From Caprimulgus europaeus (taxonomy: Eukaryota; Chordata; Aves; Caprimulgiformes; Caprimulgidae), in the NCBI GenBank assembly GCA_907165065.1, contig OU015542.1, positions 744,001-808,000 on the forward strand: a DNA stretch of 64,000 nucleotides, given 5' to 3'. Positions 44,216 through 57,800 of this stretch are shown here, one piece after another. A model generated the notes under the pieces. The model worked only from the letters and a program-made list of their open reading frames with translations. It had not been told where the DNA came from and did not search any database. The stretch's first letter is position 1, and every line of letters begins with the position of its first letter. The position numbers were made by a program, and so were the translations under genes.

Positions 44216-46559
44216 AGATTGTGCTGGGTCTTCACACTCATACAAGCTTCTCCTCCAGCAGGAGAAGGGCAGTAAGGTTGACTGCTTTTTGTTTTCACTG
44301 GAGGAAAGCCCTGCAGTGAGCTGACTGAGTACACTTATTTAGCTGCACTCTTGTTAAATAGGGGCAGAGCTGCTCCTTTCTCCCCTGGTATTCCCATTCA
44401 AACCACAACAACAGCAGCAGCAGGAGCAGCCGTTCCCATGGAATATTTATAAGTTGTTTGCAGAAATATCAAGAAGAGCCGGTGGTTGTATGAACACCCT
44501 CTCAGAGCAGCAGTCTCAGAAAGTTATCTTATGTGATTCTTCATCAAAATGCTCTCTGTAATAGTTACAAATGCTTACAAATCCTGGTGACATTTTCTTG
44601 TTTCTTGACAAACAGCCATTAAATGTCCCGACACTGAGACAGGAATCAATCACTTTTGCTGGTTCCTTAGCTGGCTCCATCCTCCTCTCTGTCCTGCAGT
44701 GATATTAACACCAGGTTACCTGGAAGGCTCAGTCCCTTTCTGCATGACAATTAGAGACTGAGCTCAAAGGAGGTGCAGCCAGGCTGGGTAACAGGCACGC
44801 TCCTCACTCGGCCGTGTCAGACGTTCGCGTGAATTTCAAGTTGACTTCAAGACGCTCGGACTAAATGTTCCCATTTGCTTTGGGCAGTAAAAGTTGACAT
44901 TTTAACAAGGTTTCCAAGCAAGACTATTAAAATCTGTATTTTCCTAACTGCTTTTTCCCTTCCTTTGCTCTCAGACTGACCTTGCTGGGACTGTGGGGAT
45001 GAGGCTGGTGGGGACAAAGGGCTTTGAAAGGAAAGTGACTTGAAGTCTCCCAGGCAAGGAGGTTTGTTAGTGTATTCATAAGTACACATAATTTCTGTGA
45101 GTTAGAGGTGGCAGTGGAAAGTACACCAGGATGTTTAACTTTACTATCTATGTTTTGAGGTTGTATTTTAGGAGGGTTTCCAGCAGTGGCAGCTCACCAG
45201 ACAGATTCAATACCAAGGTCCTCCCAAGTCCACATGGGTAAGTTCTTGCAGCATTGTTGGTTTGGTTAGACCTGGGAGGTGTTTTAGTCTTTGACCAGAT
45301 TGTGCTTGGCCAACTTTTGTACTCTGGAGAGATCAGGAATATTTAGGTGCAGTTAGAGGAGAATTTGGCTTCTGATTTATTTCCACCCTTGGAATATATT
45401 TCTTCTTTCCACCAGAGTTGTAATCTTTAAACAGCCTAAGAGATTATTCCCAGCCACTGGGTGAAACAGGGGCCATCTCAGAAGAAATGGGTGCTTGTGG
45501 GGAAAAAATCTGTTTTCTCCTGCAAGAGTGGCCTAATATTTCTGGGAAGGACAAGACTGACACAGGGACATTCCACTTTCTATTGTGTGTTTGTGTATCA
45601 CTGGTGCAGCTCAACTTGCCAGGGCCCTGAGCTAACTAATAGGTCCTAATGGTCCTGACCAACCTTGTCTGGGGTCTCTACCCACACTGTGCTCTCTTTA
45701 TGTTCAACCTGGTGCCTTCAGTCCCTGTTGGAGCCACACTGCAGAAGTGCTGGTCTACAGCTCGGCTGTAGTCATAACCCTGCCTGGCTACAGAAACCCT
45801 GCTGGTCTGAACCCCAGCTGTAGGTTGGTTTCACGGCTTGACCTTGGACCCATCTCATTCTGTGGACCAGCTTGGTGGTCAGTGGACCTTGTCCTGAACT
45901 GTGGATTGACTTCTTTACTTCATCTTGGATCTGCCTCATCTCTGTGATATTGGCTTATGATGTGGACTCTTGGATGGATCTGGCCACCATCTCTTGGTCC
46001 TGTTTCCTCACTTGGGTGCTGCAGGACAGGCTGTGGCTGGTGGGCCCCCTTCCAGCTGTGGGATCCCACTCAGCTCCTGGCTTGCCTTCCTTGCTCTTGC
46101 TGCTCCCTGACACATCTCATGAAATCATAAGCCTTACAGACACCAGCAATATGAAGTAAAGGGGCCAGTAGAACAAAAGGCAACCCAGGTAACCTGAAGC
46201 TTGTCTAAGGTATGACCCCAGCCTTCTCCAGAGTCACTAAATTTTGCTGCTTGCAAAACCTCGTGAAGCTGGAACACTGCATATATGTATAAAGACTGTC
46301 TAGTCAAGCTTTATACTTTCCAGGTTCTTCCTAGTTTGCTTGAAAAAAATGAGGAGGAAGATGAGCTTCAGACCATGGACCAAAGACTGGAAAGGAAGCA
46401 TCTGGTATGCCCAGGGGTTGTCATAGTGAAGATGAGTGACACATAATAATGATGAATTCAGAAACTTTCACCTTCATTTCCCTGTCTATTTGAGCTTTGA
46501 AGTGAGCCTCTAATATTATGTTAGCAGTTTATTGTGTGAGCTTCATTAAAAATACATCA
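44216..46559. other. Intergenic sequence with an AT-rich segment and a cryptic quasi-repeat
   Basis: 44440-44660 is AT-rich and non-repetitive. From 45640 to 46060 variants of CTTGGA(C/T) and GGATCTG recur irregularly. A short CAG-rich patch is at 44405-44432. No exon recognised. Confidence 0.4.
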
Positions 46560-46640
46560 CAGACTTTTTTGAGCTAGAAGGGACGCAAATTAGGTCATCT
46601 AGTCCAGCCTCCTGCTGTTCTGCCAGGACTCTGATCTTGC
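46560..46640 (-). mobile_element. Old CR1 LINE 3'-end fragment
   Basis: GAGCTAGAAGGGACGCAAAT, then TAGGTCATCTAGTCCAGCCT and CCTGCTGTTCTGCCAG, is a diverged reverse-complement CR1 terminus of the same general type as at 6008. Confidence 0.7.
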
Positions 46641-49369
46641 TAATGACAGGTGCTCGTCTGGCTGCCAATTGAAGCTCTCACTGACAGAGGGGGACCAGGA
46701 TCCATCCGAGATTATTTCACTTTTTAAAAAGTTTCAGGCTTCTTGTTAAATGGGGCGTTATTTCATGTTCCAGTACAGCCGCTTGGCTTGTGCTTGAGCT
46801 GCCATGAGAGCAGCTTTGTCCCCTCTGAAGCGCTGCAGCTCCCTTCCATGCTTTGAGCTGGGCAGATTCAGCCGACACCATCACTGTGGAGCAGCGCAGG
46901 CATAGGCAGGTGTGACACAGGAGCTGCTCACTGGTGGGACGTCTTCTCGAATGCATCTCCACAGCTGAAAGCACTGGTGGAAATGTGGCTCCAGGACCCT
47001 CGCTGCAGTGGTCTTTCCTCATGGTCTGTCCCCAGCCCTTCTTCAGCTCTGCTTTCCCCCACGCCTGTCCCTTGCAGTTCCCTTGGCTGCTCCTTTGGGA
47101 TAGCGGTGCAGGCAGAGGTGTAAGCCTCAGCACCTCTGAGGGAAGAAGAATTCCTTTGTATTGAGTTCTGTGATGTTACAAATGTAGAGTTTGCCTGAAA
47201 CTCTTTGTCAGTCTGAGCTGGAGGACAAAAGGGTCTGAGAAACACTGGGGCAGACCTAAATGAACATACTGATAGGCTCCCATCTTGTCTCCTTGGGTTG
47301 ACTCTAGGGAGTGGTGTAACTCTTGAGGTGTGGTGGGACCTCAGCATCACACAACTTGCTTCTAGCTTGTGCTACTGGTTACTGCAATTGAGCTCCGTGC
47401 AGACTTGTGTCATCCTGCTAAGGGAGGACCCAGCAATACTGAGCTAAATGTTCACCAGTGCTGGCTAGTGTGGGTAACCAAGGAGGCTGGTCTCCATGTG
47501 AACTCAAGAACTAGCTCACCTAGCACAATAGGCATGTGCATGGAAGAGCAATGAGACTCACCTGCTCTTATCAACTCTCTGGTGGGCAGCCCAGGACCTC
47601 TGTGTGTCAACTGCTGCAAAACGTAGATAGACTGGAGCTCCCAGGTCCTCCCTGGTGTGAGTCTGTTCCAACTCTCAACAGTTTGGGAGATGCATCTGGT
47701 ACGTGTCCTAGTGAGGAAGAGTCTAACCTGGCATTTGCTGCTCCTAGACCAAGTGGTTTGGCCAGGGTCATCATGGTGCTGGCAGATCTGGGGGAGAGAC
47801 AGCATGAAAAATACAAAGGAGGGACCAGTGGTTTTTGCCCTGAAAGACCATCATGCCACAGCATTGGTTTGCTCTGAACTGAGGTCTACAAGCAAGATTT
47901 CATCTTGTGGAGAGATCTCAGCACATGCCTCCCCTGGGAGGACCTCTTTCCAAGACCTGGAAAGTCCAAACAGTCTGACCTGGCCTGCCCTGGACTTTGA
48001 GGCAGAAAAGACTTGATTCCAGCTTGAAGGTGCTCCTGGGTTTTTCTCAGGCTCCCTGTCTCCTCCAGGGGATGGAGAGCACAGACCTTCACTAGCTGTG
48101 GTGACTGTCCTGGGTTGGGGCCACGAGCCCTGGGCTGTGCAGTGCCTGGCGGAGCGCTGTGCTGAGCAGTTGAGCCTGACCTAGAAAAACCTCTTAATGT
48201 GTTGTACGTTTTGAAAGGGGCAATGGTCTCATCTAATCACAAACCACGTCCTGCAGCACCAGAGCCGCTGCCGCCAGGTTAACTCAATTAGTAAATGACC
48301 ATGCCAAGCTATTTCGAGAGTTTTTAATGGCTCTAGCAACAGGAGAAGCAACGCACAACATGCTGGGATGGGATAACTGGCACCCCTCTCCACCCCTGCA
48401 GGGCCTTTGTAAAGGGATGCTGTTCTGTGGGGCTTTCTTTCCGTGGAGACTCCCCTCCCTCAGCCCTTTCCTTGGAGCTATTTTTTGTCATCTCTGAAGC
48501 CTCGGAGGAACTCACATATTTTCAAAGCATGCGATTTTGAGAGGGTGGGTGGTGGGGTTTTTTTTTTCTTTTTTTGCTTTCCCCAACTATCTTATTTTAA
48601 GTCTGTCCTCCCCCTCTTCCCTCCTCCAGGTCTAAAACAGTTTGTTTTAGCCCACTTGAGATCTGGGCACTGCACTCAGGTCTCCTGTTTTGCAGCGGGT
48701 GGGATAAAGTCTGGGTGCTATGCCGGCCATAGGCGGTTCACCAGGGAATGATGATCGGTCTCAGGAAGGGTGTTTGTACCCTGAGATGCAGGATCATGCT
48801 GTTGGGTTGGCAGGCTGTTGTGTTAGGACTCCTGGGACTTTTTCCACCTTTTGCCATAACCTGTGACAGCAGACCCTAGCCAAAGCAGACAGGTTAGCAG
48901 AGTCACTAGCCCCCTGTGTCACAAGAATTGAGAAGAAAGGCAGAGCTCCTGTGCAGTACTTCTCTTCCAGACACCAGTCTCTCCAGAAAGGGCTCAGCCC
49001 TATGTTGTCATTACTCATGGGAGAAAAGGAAGCTCTGAGTTGGTAAAATGCCCCAAGGTGGCCTTAAAAGATGGTACCAAAAGTGGGATTTCTATGAAAA
49101 CTGCTGCATTTTCATCCAGGGCTTGTCAAATAATAACCAGAGAACAATCAGCATCTTTCCTGAATAAGGCTGAAAACTGATATTCATTTATATATGGTTT
49201 CCTCTCTGCATTTAGTCTCATGTTTCACTAAGTGGCATTTGAGTCAGTTTTGGAAATGCCCATATCTCCCACACAAGGTGAGCAGCTGTGGCTGGAAATC
49301 CTGGCTTGAAGAGCAGCCTTGTGGTAGGGTAATGTTCAATCAAATGCTATAGAATAGAAATCATATAAT
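46641..49369. other. Unique intergenic sequence
   Basis: No repeat or exon recognised. A T-rich patch is at about 48558-48576. Confidence 0.4.
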
Positions 49370-49890
49370 CATCTAGAATCATAGAATAGCTTAGGTTGGA
49401 AAGGACCTTGAAGATCATCTGGTTCCAACTCCCATGCTGTGGACAGGGTTGCCAACCACTAGATCAGGCTGCCCAGGGCCCCATCCAACCGGGCTTTGAA
49501 TGCCTCCAAGGATGGGGCAGCCACAGCTTCTTTGGGAAACCTGTTCCAGTGCCTCACCACCCTCTGGGTGGAAAATTTCCTCCCAATATCTGACCTAAAT
49601 CTCCCCTCTCAGTTTAAAACCATTTCCCCTTGTCCTGTCACTACCTGTCCATGTCAAAACTCGCTCTCCCTCCTGTTTCTAAGCTCCTTTCAGGCACTGG
49701 AAGGCTGCAATGAGGTCTCCCTGGAGCATTCTCTTCCCCAAGCTCAACAAGCCCAGCTCCCTCACCCTTTCTTCAGCAGAGAGGTGCTCCAGCCCTCTGA
49801 ACATCTTCCTGGCTCTCCTCTGGATCTGCTCCAACAGCTCCACATCTTTCTTGTGTTGGGTGCTCCAGGTCTGGATACAGGGCTACCTCT
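49370..49890 (-). mobile_element. CR1 LINE, 3' fragment of about 520 bp
   Basis: The left end has the tail ATCATAGAATAGCTTAGGTT and GGAAAGGACCTTGAAGATCA. The body includes CCTCCAAGGATGGGGCAGCC, TTCCAGTGCCTCACCACCCT and CTGCAATGAGGTCTCCCTGG, matching the reverse-complement CR1 3' end. It is preceded by more AATCAT tail units (about 49350-49380). 5'-truncated near 49890. Confidence 0.94.
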
Positions 49891-52800
49891 CCATGTAGTC
49901 TTGCTGCAGACTCCTCACAGGCATACCTTCAGATGATGAACTAAATGATTTCCTAGTTTTCCCAGATGGCTTCACCTCACTCAACCTGGAAAGCACTCGG
50001 AGTGGGATGACTGCTCTATTCTTTCCACAAGAAGTGTTTAATGTGTGGCCTGTTTCACCCAGCCACATTCTGGTAGAGCACTACAAATGGCCTGGTGCTT
50101 ATTGCTATGGGACCTGAGTGCTTCCCAGCCAGTTATGGATGTTTTCGAAATAGGGAAAATAAAAAATAATTTAAAAAAAAAAAAATCCCTTTGTAAAATA
50201 GGGCTATTGTTTTAACACTATTGTAGGCAGCTCTTTCCAGGTGTTTGGAGATCAGGGCATTTGGAGAGCAGAATTTGGTGCTGCTGTCCTCTCATCTGCT
50301 CAAAACACGGATAAGATTTGGCTTGTCAGAGCAGCAAACTGCCAGAAATTCACCCCCAACCTCCTCCTTTTAGCAAACAAAATTTCTATGACTTGACTGC
50401 TTTGAGGATGCCACACAGGTTAAAAACCAAACCAAACCAAAACAAACAAAACACCCCACCCAAATGGTGATGTTTCTGTTCTTTACCTTTCCAAACATTT
50501 AGCTAACAAGCAGCATTTCCCAGCTATCTCTAATGAGGTGGTATAAAATGGTACTGACACACAAATAATCTTTGAGGTATAAATTGGCCAAAAGAGTTTG
50601 GACCCAACAGAAATGTCAGTGTTTTTCCACCTTTTTTTTTTTCCCCCAGAGGGCTGAAAAGAGGAAAACTGTGTGTTCAACAGCAAAATTCTGTTAAACT
50701 GATTCTATTTCAGGCTTCTACAGCGGAAGAAAAAGCTTGGAAATAGCAGCCTGCACTTAGGAAAAGGTCTCATGAGAGAGTCAGGTGGAGGCCATCTCCT
50801 CTCCCTCCAGCCCAGCCCTGGGAGCTTTGCCAAGGATGAGGAATGTAGGTTTGGTTCCTGGGGAGAGGGATGCTGGAGGTGAAGAAATGTTCCAGGGCAG
50901 CCCCCTTGTTCCTTCTCACACTGCGTGTTGGGCTTGTTGTGAAATCCTTCCTAAAGGAGGGTCATTGTCCCTCGGCTGCAGCATCATGGGAGGTTTTTCT
51001 CCATGGAAAATGCTGGGATGCTTTGCTGCAGAGGGTGATCTCTGTGAGTCATGACTGAACAAGCCCACCTGTACTTGGGGAGTGCTGCACCACCTTGTCC
51101 TAACCTTGCTTTTATATGGACCCAAGTGGTTGTGGCTTTTCCACAAGGTGCAAACATGGGTCTCATGCCCATATCCCACAGGGATGCCATGTCCCATGCT
51201 TGACTCCCTGTCTCTGAAGCACCAGTTCATTCCCTTGCACTTGGACCCCACACCTCTGTTTTCAGCTTTTCCATGGCCAATGACTCATGGTGCACAATGA
51301 TGTCTTGAAGCTTTGCAAGCATTTTTGCCCCCAGTGTCACTTTCCAGGGCAGGTTGGAAAGCTCTGTGCTCCCACATCAGTCTCAGGGAACTGAGTCACA
51401 AGAAGACTAAAAGCACAGTCTCCAAAACATCTCAATTACTTTTATGAGTTTCTCTTTCTCAGCTTCAGGGAATGTTTATCAAGGCTGGAGATGCATGTCA
51501 AAACCAGCCTGGGTGCCTCACGCCTGAAATCAATGGGCTTTTGATCAAGATGGAGCCAAATGAAATAGTTCTCCCCCCCCAAAAAAAATGGGCTTTTGCC
51601 CAAAATGCCTGTGTATATCTGTGTTTGTGCAGGTATCAGTTTAATTTCTTTTTCCTCAAGTTTTCACTGAAATAGGAACATGTTCCACAGCACTTTAGCT
51701 ATCAGATAGAAAAAAAAAAAAAGAACAGTTTTTGAAAACTGAAAATTTTAGTGGAAAACTGAAATTCCTGTGTGGTTTCATTTTCCAGTGCTAAGAGGAA
51801 ATTTTGCAAAAAGTCTGTTTTTCCTGCAAAGTGTGAGCTGTGCTGTTTTTCAAGCAGCTGTAGCATGAGCTCATATAGGCAAAAAAGAAATGTAGCCTGT
51901 GCACTGGGGGCGAGAGGCATCTGGTGAACAAGAGCAGATTGTTACACCAGTGAAAGGCATTAAGATTCAACAAGTGAAAACTGACAATCTTGAGAAAGGA
52001 GCATGTAGAGATAGGATCAGGTTAATTAGCCTCCCAGAAGAACTGGAGGCCACAAGCTCAGCAGAACTTTGTGGAGGAATTAATTAAAGGTTTGTTTGTA
52101 GCTGAGCTCGATGATTAAAAAAAAAAAAGAAAAAATATCCCCACTGGAGATGCCTGTTGCATCCTGACACATGGAGCTGCTCCTGGACTGCTGCCAAGCA
52201 CTCCCACAGCCCTGTATTTACACCTTTAAAGAGTCAGTGGACAGGAGGGAGAATTAATTGCAATGAGCCCAGCCAAGGCTGCCAGAGGAACACCATCAGA
52301 GTTGCATTCATCCCTCCACCCTGATGGGTGGACAGGACAGTGAGAGCAGAGCTGTGCAGAGGGAAAGGACCAGGCAGGGCACTGTGGGTCCGGAGGGATG
52401 CAGGGATGCATCAGGCATCACTTGATGCTGCAACACTCTTGGGGTCAGAGCCCAGACTTTGGGGAGCAGGGCAACAGCTGACCTGTGGATCATGGTCCCT
52501 CCAGAGCTCCTTCCCCCTCTCCTTATGGGTAACCCATTCACTATGCTGATAACATCGTAGGGAGGTGCTGAGAAAAGCAGCAGGAGCAGGTTGATGTCTT
52601 GCAGAAAGGTTGTGCTACTGCTGGGGTACCACAAGACTTCCTTCAAGAGGAGCAGTGACTGGGAATACAGGAGCTCTGCTTCAAGAGGGCCAGTCCTCAG
52701 GGCAGAATGAATTCCTGTTTGGACTGAGGTTCCTGGACCTTGAAGTTTGAATTTTGTTTCTGTGCTGTTTGGTCATGAAGTTGAAGGACCATTGTGTATG

Positions 52801-53059
52801 GTGTGAATGAAGCAGGACACGCTGACAAAATAGGGCTTCATGGCCCCGAAGTCTCTCTCAGCATGGAGCTGACAGATATAACCCATAAAAGACTTTTGCA
52901 AGGGATCTGACATCATATTCTGTTTTTAACATTTGTATTGGGCATTACCTAATCTGTGTTAAATGGGTTGGGAAGTGACAACAGACTACAAAACACTAGT
53001 AATCAACACAAAACTGTCACTGAATGGGGACATTTCTGTTGGGATCTCAAGGAAACAGT
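49891..53059. other. Unique intergenic sequence
   Basis: A runs at 50173-50185, 51710-51722 and about 52118-52128. No repeat body is attached to them and no exon is recognised. Confidence 0.4.
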
Positions 53060-53425
53060 GAAGACTTTGAACTTTTCAGCATTTCTATCAGCTATCTAAA
53101 AATAAATCTAAAATTTGCAGATAGCATCAAGGCTGGCAGAATGGCATATACAGATAAAAGCAAGCAGCTTTACAGACTTAGCTAAATTCCTGGATGAGCG
53201 GGGCTGCTCAATTAAAATGTGTTTTCACACAGACAGATGAGTGTTAGCTATTTTGGTGCAGGGCAGACACAAGCTGTTGAAGGCATCAGCTCCAGCAGGG
53301 ATCTGCAGAAGGTGAGTGTGCTAGCTGTCATTCCCAGGCCAACAAATTGGGGAGGATTTAAGAAGATCGAGGGCAGGGTAGAGAAGGTAATTTTAACTTA
53401 TATAAGACACTGATGGGACTGGTAG
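53060..53425 (+). mobile_element. Ancient CR1/L3-type LINE remnant
   Basis: The plus-strand frame reads LFSISISYLKI and then LKFADSIKAGRMAY at 53108-53149, matching the LFNIFINDL / LKFADDTKLGG blocks of CR1/L3 reverse transcriptase. Later parts (ATAAGACACTGATGGGACTG) fit at nucleotide level. Decayed, with stops. Confidence 0.72.
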
Positions 53426-54280
53426 AATGATGCTCTGCCTTTGAAACTGTGGGATTGCTGCTGTCTCCCTGAGCATCTTAACTGGTGTTACTGGTGGGCA
53501 GGCAAAGGCCATGAGCTTACAGCACATAGACCTGAACACCAGCCGAGCTGGGGCACTGCAGTCTTGCTGACATCTCTCTGCTTTGGACAATATTCCCCTT
53601 GCTGTTTGGGTGATGCAGTAGATTATAGGGTGACTTCAATCCCCAAAATCTTGCCAGATGGCTGTGGAGGGGGTGTTTGGTGATGGGCTGTACAAAGGTG
53701 CATGCTCTGAGACAAGGCAGAGGGCAGTGCCCAGGGTTGCCCACCAGACTTCCACCACCAGTCTTGGAGGCATCAGAACAGGCTCTCCCAGACACCACAC
53801 TCAGCCTCATGCTGCCATGGGCCTGATTCATCCATTGGTGCACAATCCCCACTGTAGGAACCATATCTGATGTGCCAGGACCTCACATGGTGAGGAGGTG
53901 GAAGTCAAATGTACACCAGTTTTCCAGCTGCATTGGAGTTTTCTTCCCAAGGGAGTGTGTATCAGGGCAGGATCCACAGGGACATCAATATGAGGGCAGT
54001 GAGGACAAGCAGGAGCTGGGAATACTCCTGTGTGACAATGTAGATGCAGCAGACTCTAGAAATATCCCTTGGCATATCATTCACCAAGGGTGGTGAATTG
54101 AAATGCTAGTTCCTGCCTCTGCAGTGCTCGCTCACCTCACCTGCCTAACACACTGCTAAGTCAGTTCAGCGAACATAAAAATCAGGCCAGGTAGCGTGGT
54201 CGTAGAGGTACATAAGGGAACAAGCACGTTACAGGTAGCTTCTCTGTGGTTTCATTCAGAGTGGGAATGAAGAGCAAGTC

Positions 54281-54312
54281 GTACAGGAAGAGCAAGGTCT
54301 GGCTGCAACCAC
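54281..54312. repeat. 32-bp direct repeat, copy 1
   Basis: GTACAGGAAGAGCAAGGTCT followed by GGCTGCAACCAC. It matches 54822-54853 at 30 of 32 positions. Confidence 0.9.
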
Positions 54313-54821
54313 AACACTCTCTGGAGTCAGAACTTTGGTCTCAGTTCGGCTGCACCCATGATGGCAGTTACAGAAGAAAGCCTTGGAGTATTTTGGACAG
54401 TTTATTTTGTCTCAGCTCTCTTGAATTTAGATCATTTTAGTTTTGCACCTAAGAACATCTCTGGCTGAAGCTCTGCACCAGGGCACTTGGGTCCCCTGCA
54501 ATTTTGCAGTGTGTTTTAAACCTGGTTTTACTCTGGGGGAGGTTATAAATGTCCTATGAGGGAGTTTATGTGCTGTCAGGCACAACTTGCTCAGCTTTGA
54601 GGTTAGAACTGGATCTCCACTCTGCCTGACCAGCACAGGGATGGAAAGAAACTGCCACTTACTGTCATGGATGCAGGTCTCCAGCACGGGCAGGTGCCAG
54701 GTGACTGCCTGGAAAAGAAACAGTGCAAGTAGCCCTGTAAGAGAAACTTCAGAAGTGTTGTGTTTTACAGGAGCTCTCCATACAGACATAAGAGCCAGTG
54801 TAATCTCCCTTATGTACAGAG

Positions 54822-54853
54822 GTACAGGAGGAACAAGGTCTGGCTGCAACCAC
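54822..54853. repeat. 32-bp direct repeat, copy 2
   Basis: GTACAGGAGGAACAAGGTCT followed by GGCTGCAACCAC, 541 bp to the right of copy 1. The adjoining AGAGGTACA string also recurs near 54205. Confidence 0.9.
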
Positions 54854-57800
54854 TGCCATTGGGTTTGCTTAATAAAACAAGCTTTTTCAAGCTATCATGA
54901 TAAATAAATGGAGCTGAGGCCAGAGGAGGCAAAGGTGGAAATGCTCTTACCGGGCCACCGGTGCTGGCTTCAGAGGCAAAGCTTTGCAAGAAGGCTTTTC
55001 TGTGCGGAACTAATGATACAGCTAAAGATGGAGTTGAAATGTTATACAAATCCTGAGATCAGAAGGAAGATAAGCAGATGTAAACATCTCAAATTCCTAC
55101 AATAGGGGGATTTTTTTCCAAAGGTGATGAAGAGAAAAGAATCTTACCAGCAGCACCGAAGCTGATTGGGGGTGAGAACGCAGCCTCGAGCCCCCTGAGA
55201 TAGGGGGATTTATTTAGAAGACAACCAGAGGCAAATATATATTTTTTTTCTCTTGCTTTTTGATGAGGAATATCGCTGGAATCAGCTCAAGGGAGAGAGG
55301 CTTTGATCATGCTTTTGTGGAGCAAGAAAATCTGCTTTGAATTCTGGCACAAACCATATCCCAGGAGGAGCTGTGTGCATGATGTTCACACTGGTGTAGA
55401 GACAGAACCCTGTTCAGAGGATGGCACTGTTGAGAGACAGTGACCGGCTCCTCTTCACATCCTGCACCTGAAATAGATATGTGTAGGCAATGGAGCACTG
55501 ATATCCTCACAGTGCTGCTGATGAGCTGAGGAATTAAAGGTGGCTAGACAAACCTGAGCTGCTCCCTGCAGAAGAACCCAGAGCACCAGGGACTTCTAGA
55601 GGACAACCCATGCAAACCATCTTAGTACCTATTTTAAGATAAAAAGAACTGCTTTTGGGCAGTGTGTACCCAGATGACAAAGTTAGCATAGACGAACCTG
55701 AGGTCAAAATGTAAATACCATTTGTTGTTGTAAGGATCAAGGTTTCCTCCAGCTGTGCTTCTGGGGTAAAACCACTGTCTGACGAGGTCCTCACTGAGGC
55801 ATGAGAGGGAAACGAAAATGGGGGCACATTCATGGCAGGAGCTGTTGAACCTGTTTCTGTTAAGAATGCGTAGAAAAGTAGTGGTATCAGGAAAGGTCTA
55901 AGAAGAACATATCTTCTATGTTGAGATGAGTCATAAATATGCTTCACCCAGGAAAATGCCATTGGAATTTTAAAATAGTGACATTAGTCTGCAAGAGGAC
56001 AGAACAGATCCATATCCAATGCTAGAGGAATGTGATAAAAACAGTATGTGAGGATTTGGCTAGATTTGTCCTATACTCAGAAATAAGAGTACTTGTCTAG
56101 ATGGTGTTAATTGGATTAGCATGAAAAAATTCCAAAAATAAGTATCTTTTTTTATTCAGGAAACAGTGTTTCTCTGAAAGAAATTGCTCTTGAAGGAGTA
56201 ACATTAATTTACTTTTTTCGTTGCCTGCTTCTATTTTTAAGCAAAATGTTTGAAAAACAAAACTTCTTTATGAGACCTTAAAAGTGCATTTAGTTGAGTG
56301 TGTGGATTTTTCTTCTCTTTGACCACTGAAAAACCTGTGAGAATGGAGAAAACTCAACATCTCCCATATGAATATTGGTTTCCCAGCTTGTGCCACCTGA
56401 TAAAATCAAACATTTTCCAAGGGTAGCTTCCTGTATGAAATCTTTAATAGTTAAAAACAAAGCTTTGCCTTTTAAAAAGTAAGAAGTTCTCCTCTACTCA
56501 CCCGTGTTTTTGAGCTGGACAAAGATCAAATGAGAGGATAAATCACAAACTCTGTGTGGCAAAATGAAATCTTCATATGAAAGTAACTGTAAAGAGATTT
56601 CTCTTCTTGAAAATACAGTAATTGAAAAAACAGTCAGAGACCTCTTTAGTTATCTTAGCAGTTTTAGTGTTATTCTTTCCCTGAGCCATTTTGGAAGATG
56701 TTTCTCAGACTAGTGATAGAGACAAACCAAGTTAAATTTATTTCCAACACCTGTACAATGTGGCAAAGGGCTGTAGGTTCTCCAACAGGCATCAGGGACT
56801 ATTGCTATGGCATCCTTTCTTTTCAATAAAAGCCTGCCCTGGGACCTCAGCTTTCATCATTATGACACATTTGTCTCTCTCAGTGTGATTAACCCCTTGG
56901 AAGGGTGTCCTGAATATAACCCGTGCAGCAGCTCCATGCATGCCATGCATGGTTCCTCCCAACATCTGAGACAGCTGGGCTAGACCTCCAACTTCTTCCT
57001 CACCTTCCCATGACACCCTTGTGTGTAGCTGATCCCAGACTCTCTGAGAAGAGAAGAAAGCACACATCCTCCAGGGAGTCCAAGGAGTGCAGCCCCACAG
57101 ATGCTTTGGGTTCATCCCCCAGCTGACGTTACGCTCGGTCTCCAAACTCGGCTCTTCCTCCTGTAACCTGCTGCCTTTCTGCCAGGGACCTGCTGTGTCC
57201 CCAGACTGCCCATCCCCATGGCTCTGCCCCTCAAAGCACACAGGCTTTGCCCTTGGCTGCTGCCTTTGTTCTCTTTTCCTCTTCTTTTCATCATCTCCAG
57301 CTCCTGTTTGTAGCCAGCCAACACTTCCAGCCTGACAATTAACAGTTGCAATTAAGAGCTGCAGAGGTAGGTGTTTCCCCTCCAAAGGGACCTGTTGTTT
57401 TCATGCTGAGCATGAGATAGGTTCCCACTGAGGGGGCTAATTTGTGCTGCTTAGTAAATGCAGCTGAATATTGTCCTTGCTATAATCTGGCCAGTTAAAT
57501 CTAAAAAGTTGCAAAGTATTAAATCAGCGGGTTTTTTACCTATTTAATGACAATCCCAAATTTCTGTCAAAAATGAAAGTACAGCCTGTGCTCTTCAGAG
57601 CTGCTAAGAAGTTTGGAAAATATGGTAAACAATGAGGAAAACCAGTAGTTACCCAATAAAGGATTTTTTCCCCCATACATTTTAAGGAAAGGGTTGTTAT
57701 GTGAAAGGTAGGATATTAGGGTTGTCCACAGAATACAGTCATAAAAGTAACACTGCTGCATAGATTGTGCATCAAAATGTTTCTGTTGAGCTCTCAAATC

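Noticed and set aside
55534-55962. 142-codon minus-strand frame with a Ser/Thr-rich part (TGSTAPAMNVPPFSF) after an acceptor-like TTCTTAACAG
   Set aside because: Protein-like in feel, but there is no recognised homology, no clear donor and no neighbouring exon; conservation data would be needed.
56792-57385. 197-codon minus-strand frame
   Set aside because: No family motif; irregular composition across the frame; no supporting gene structure.
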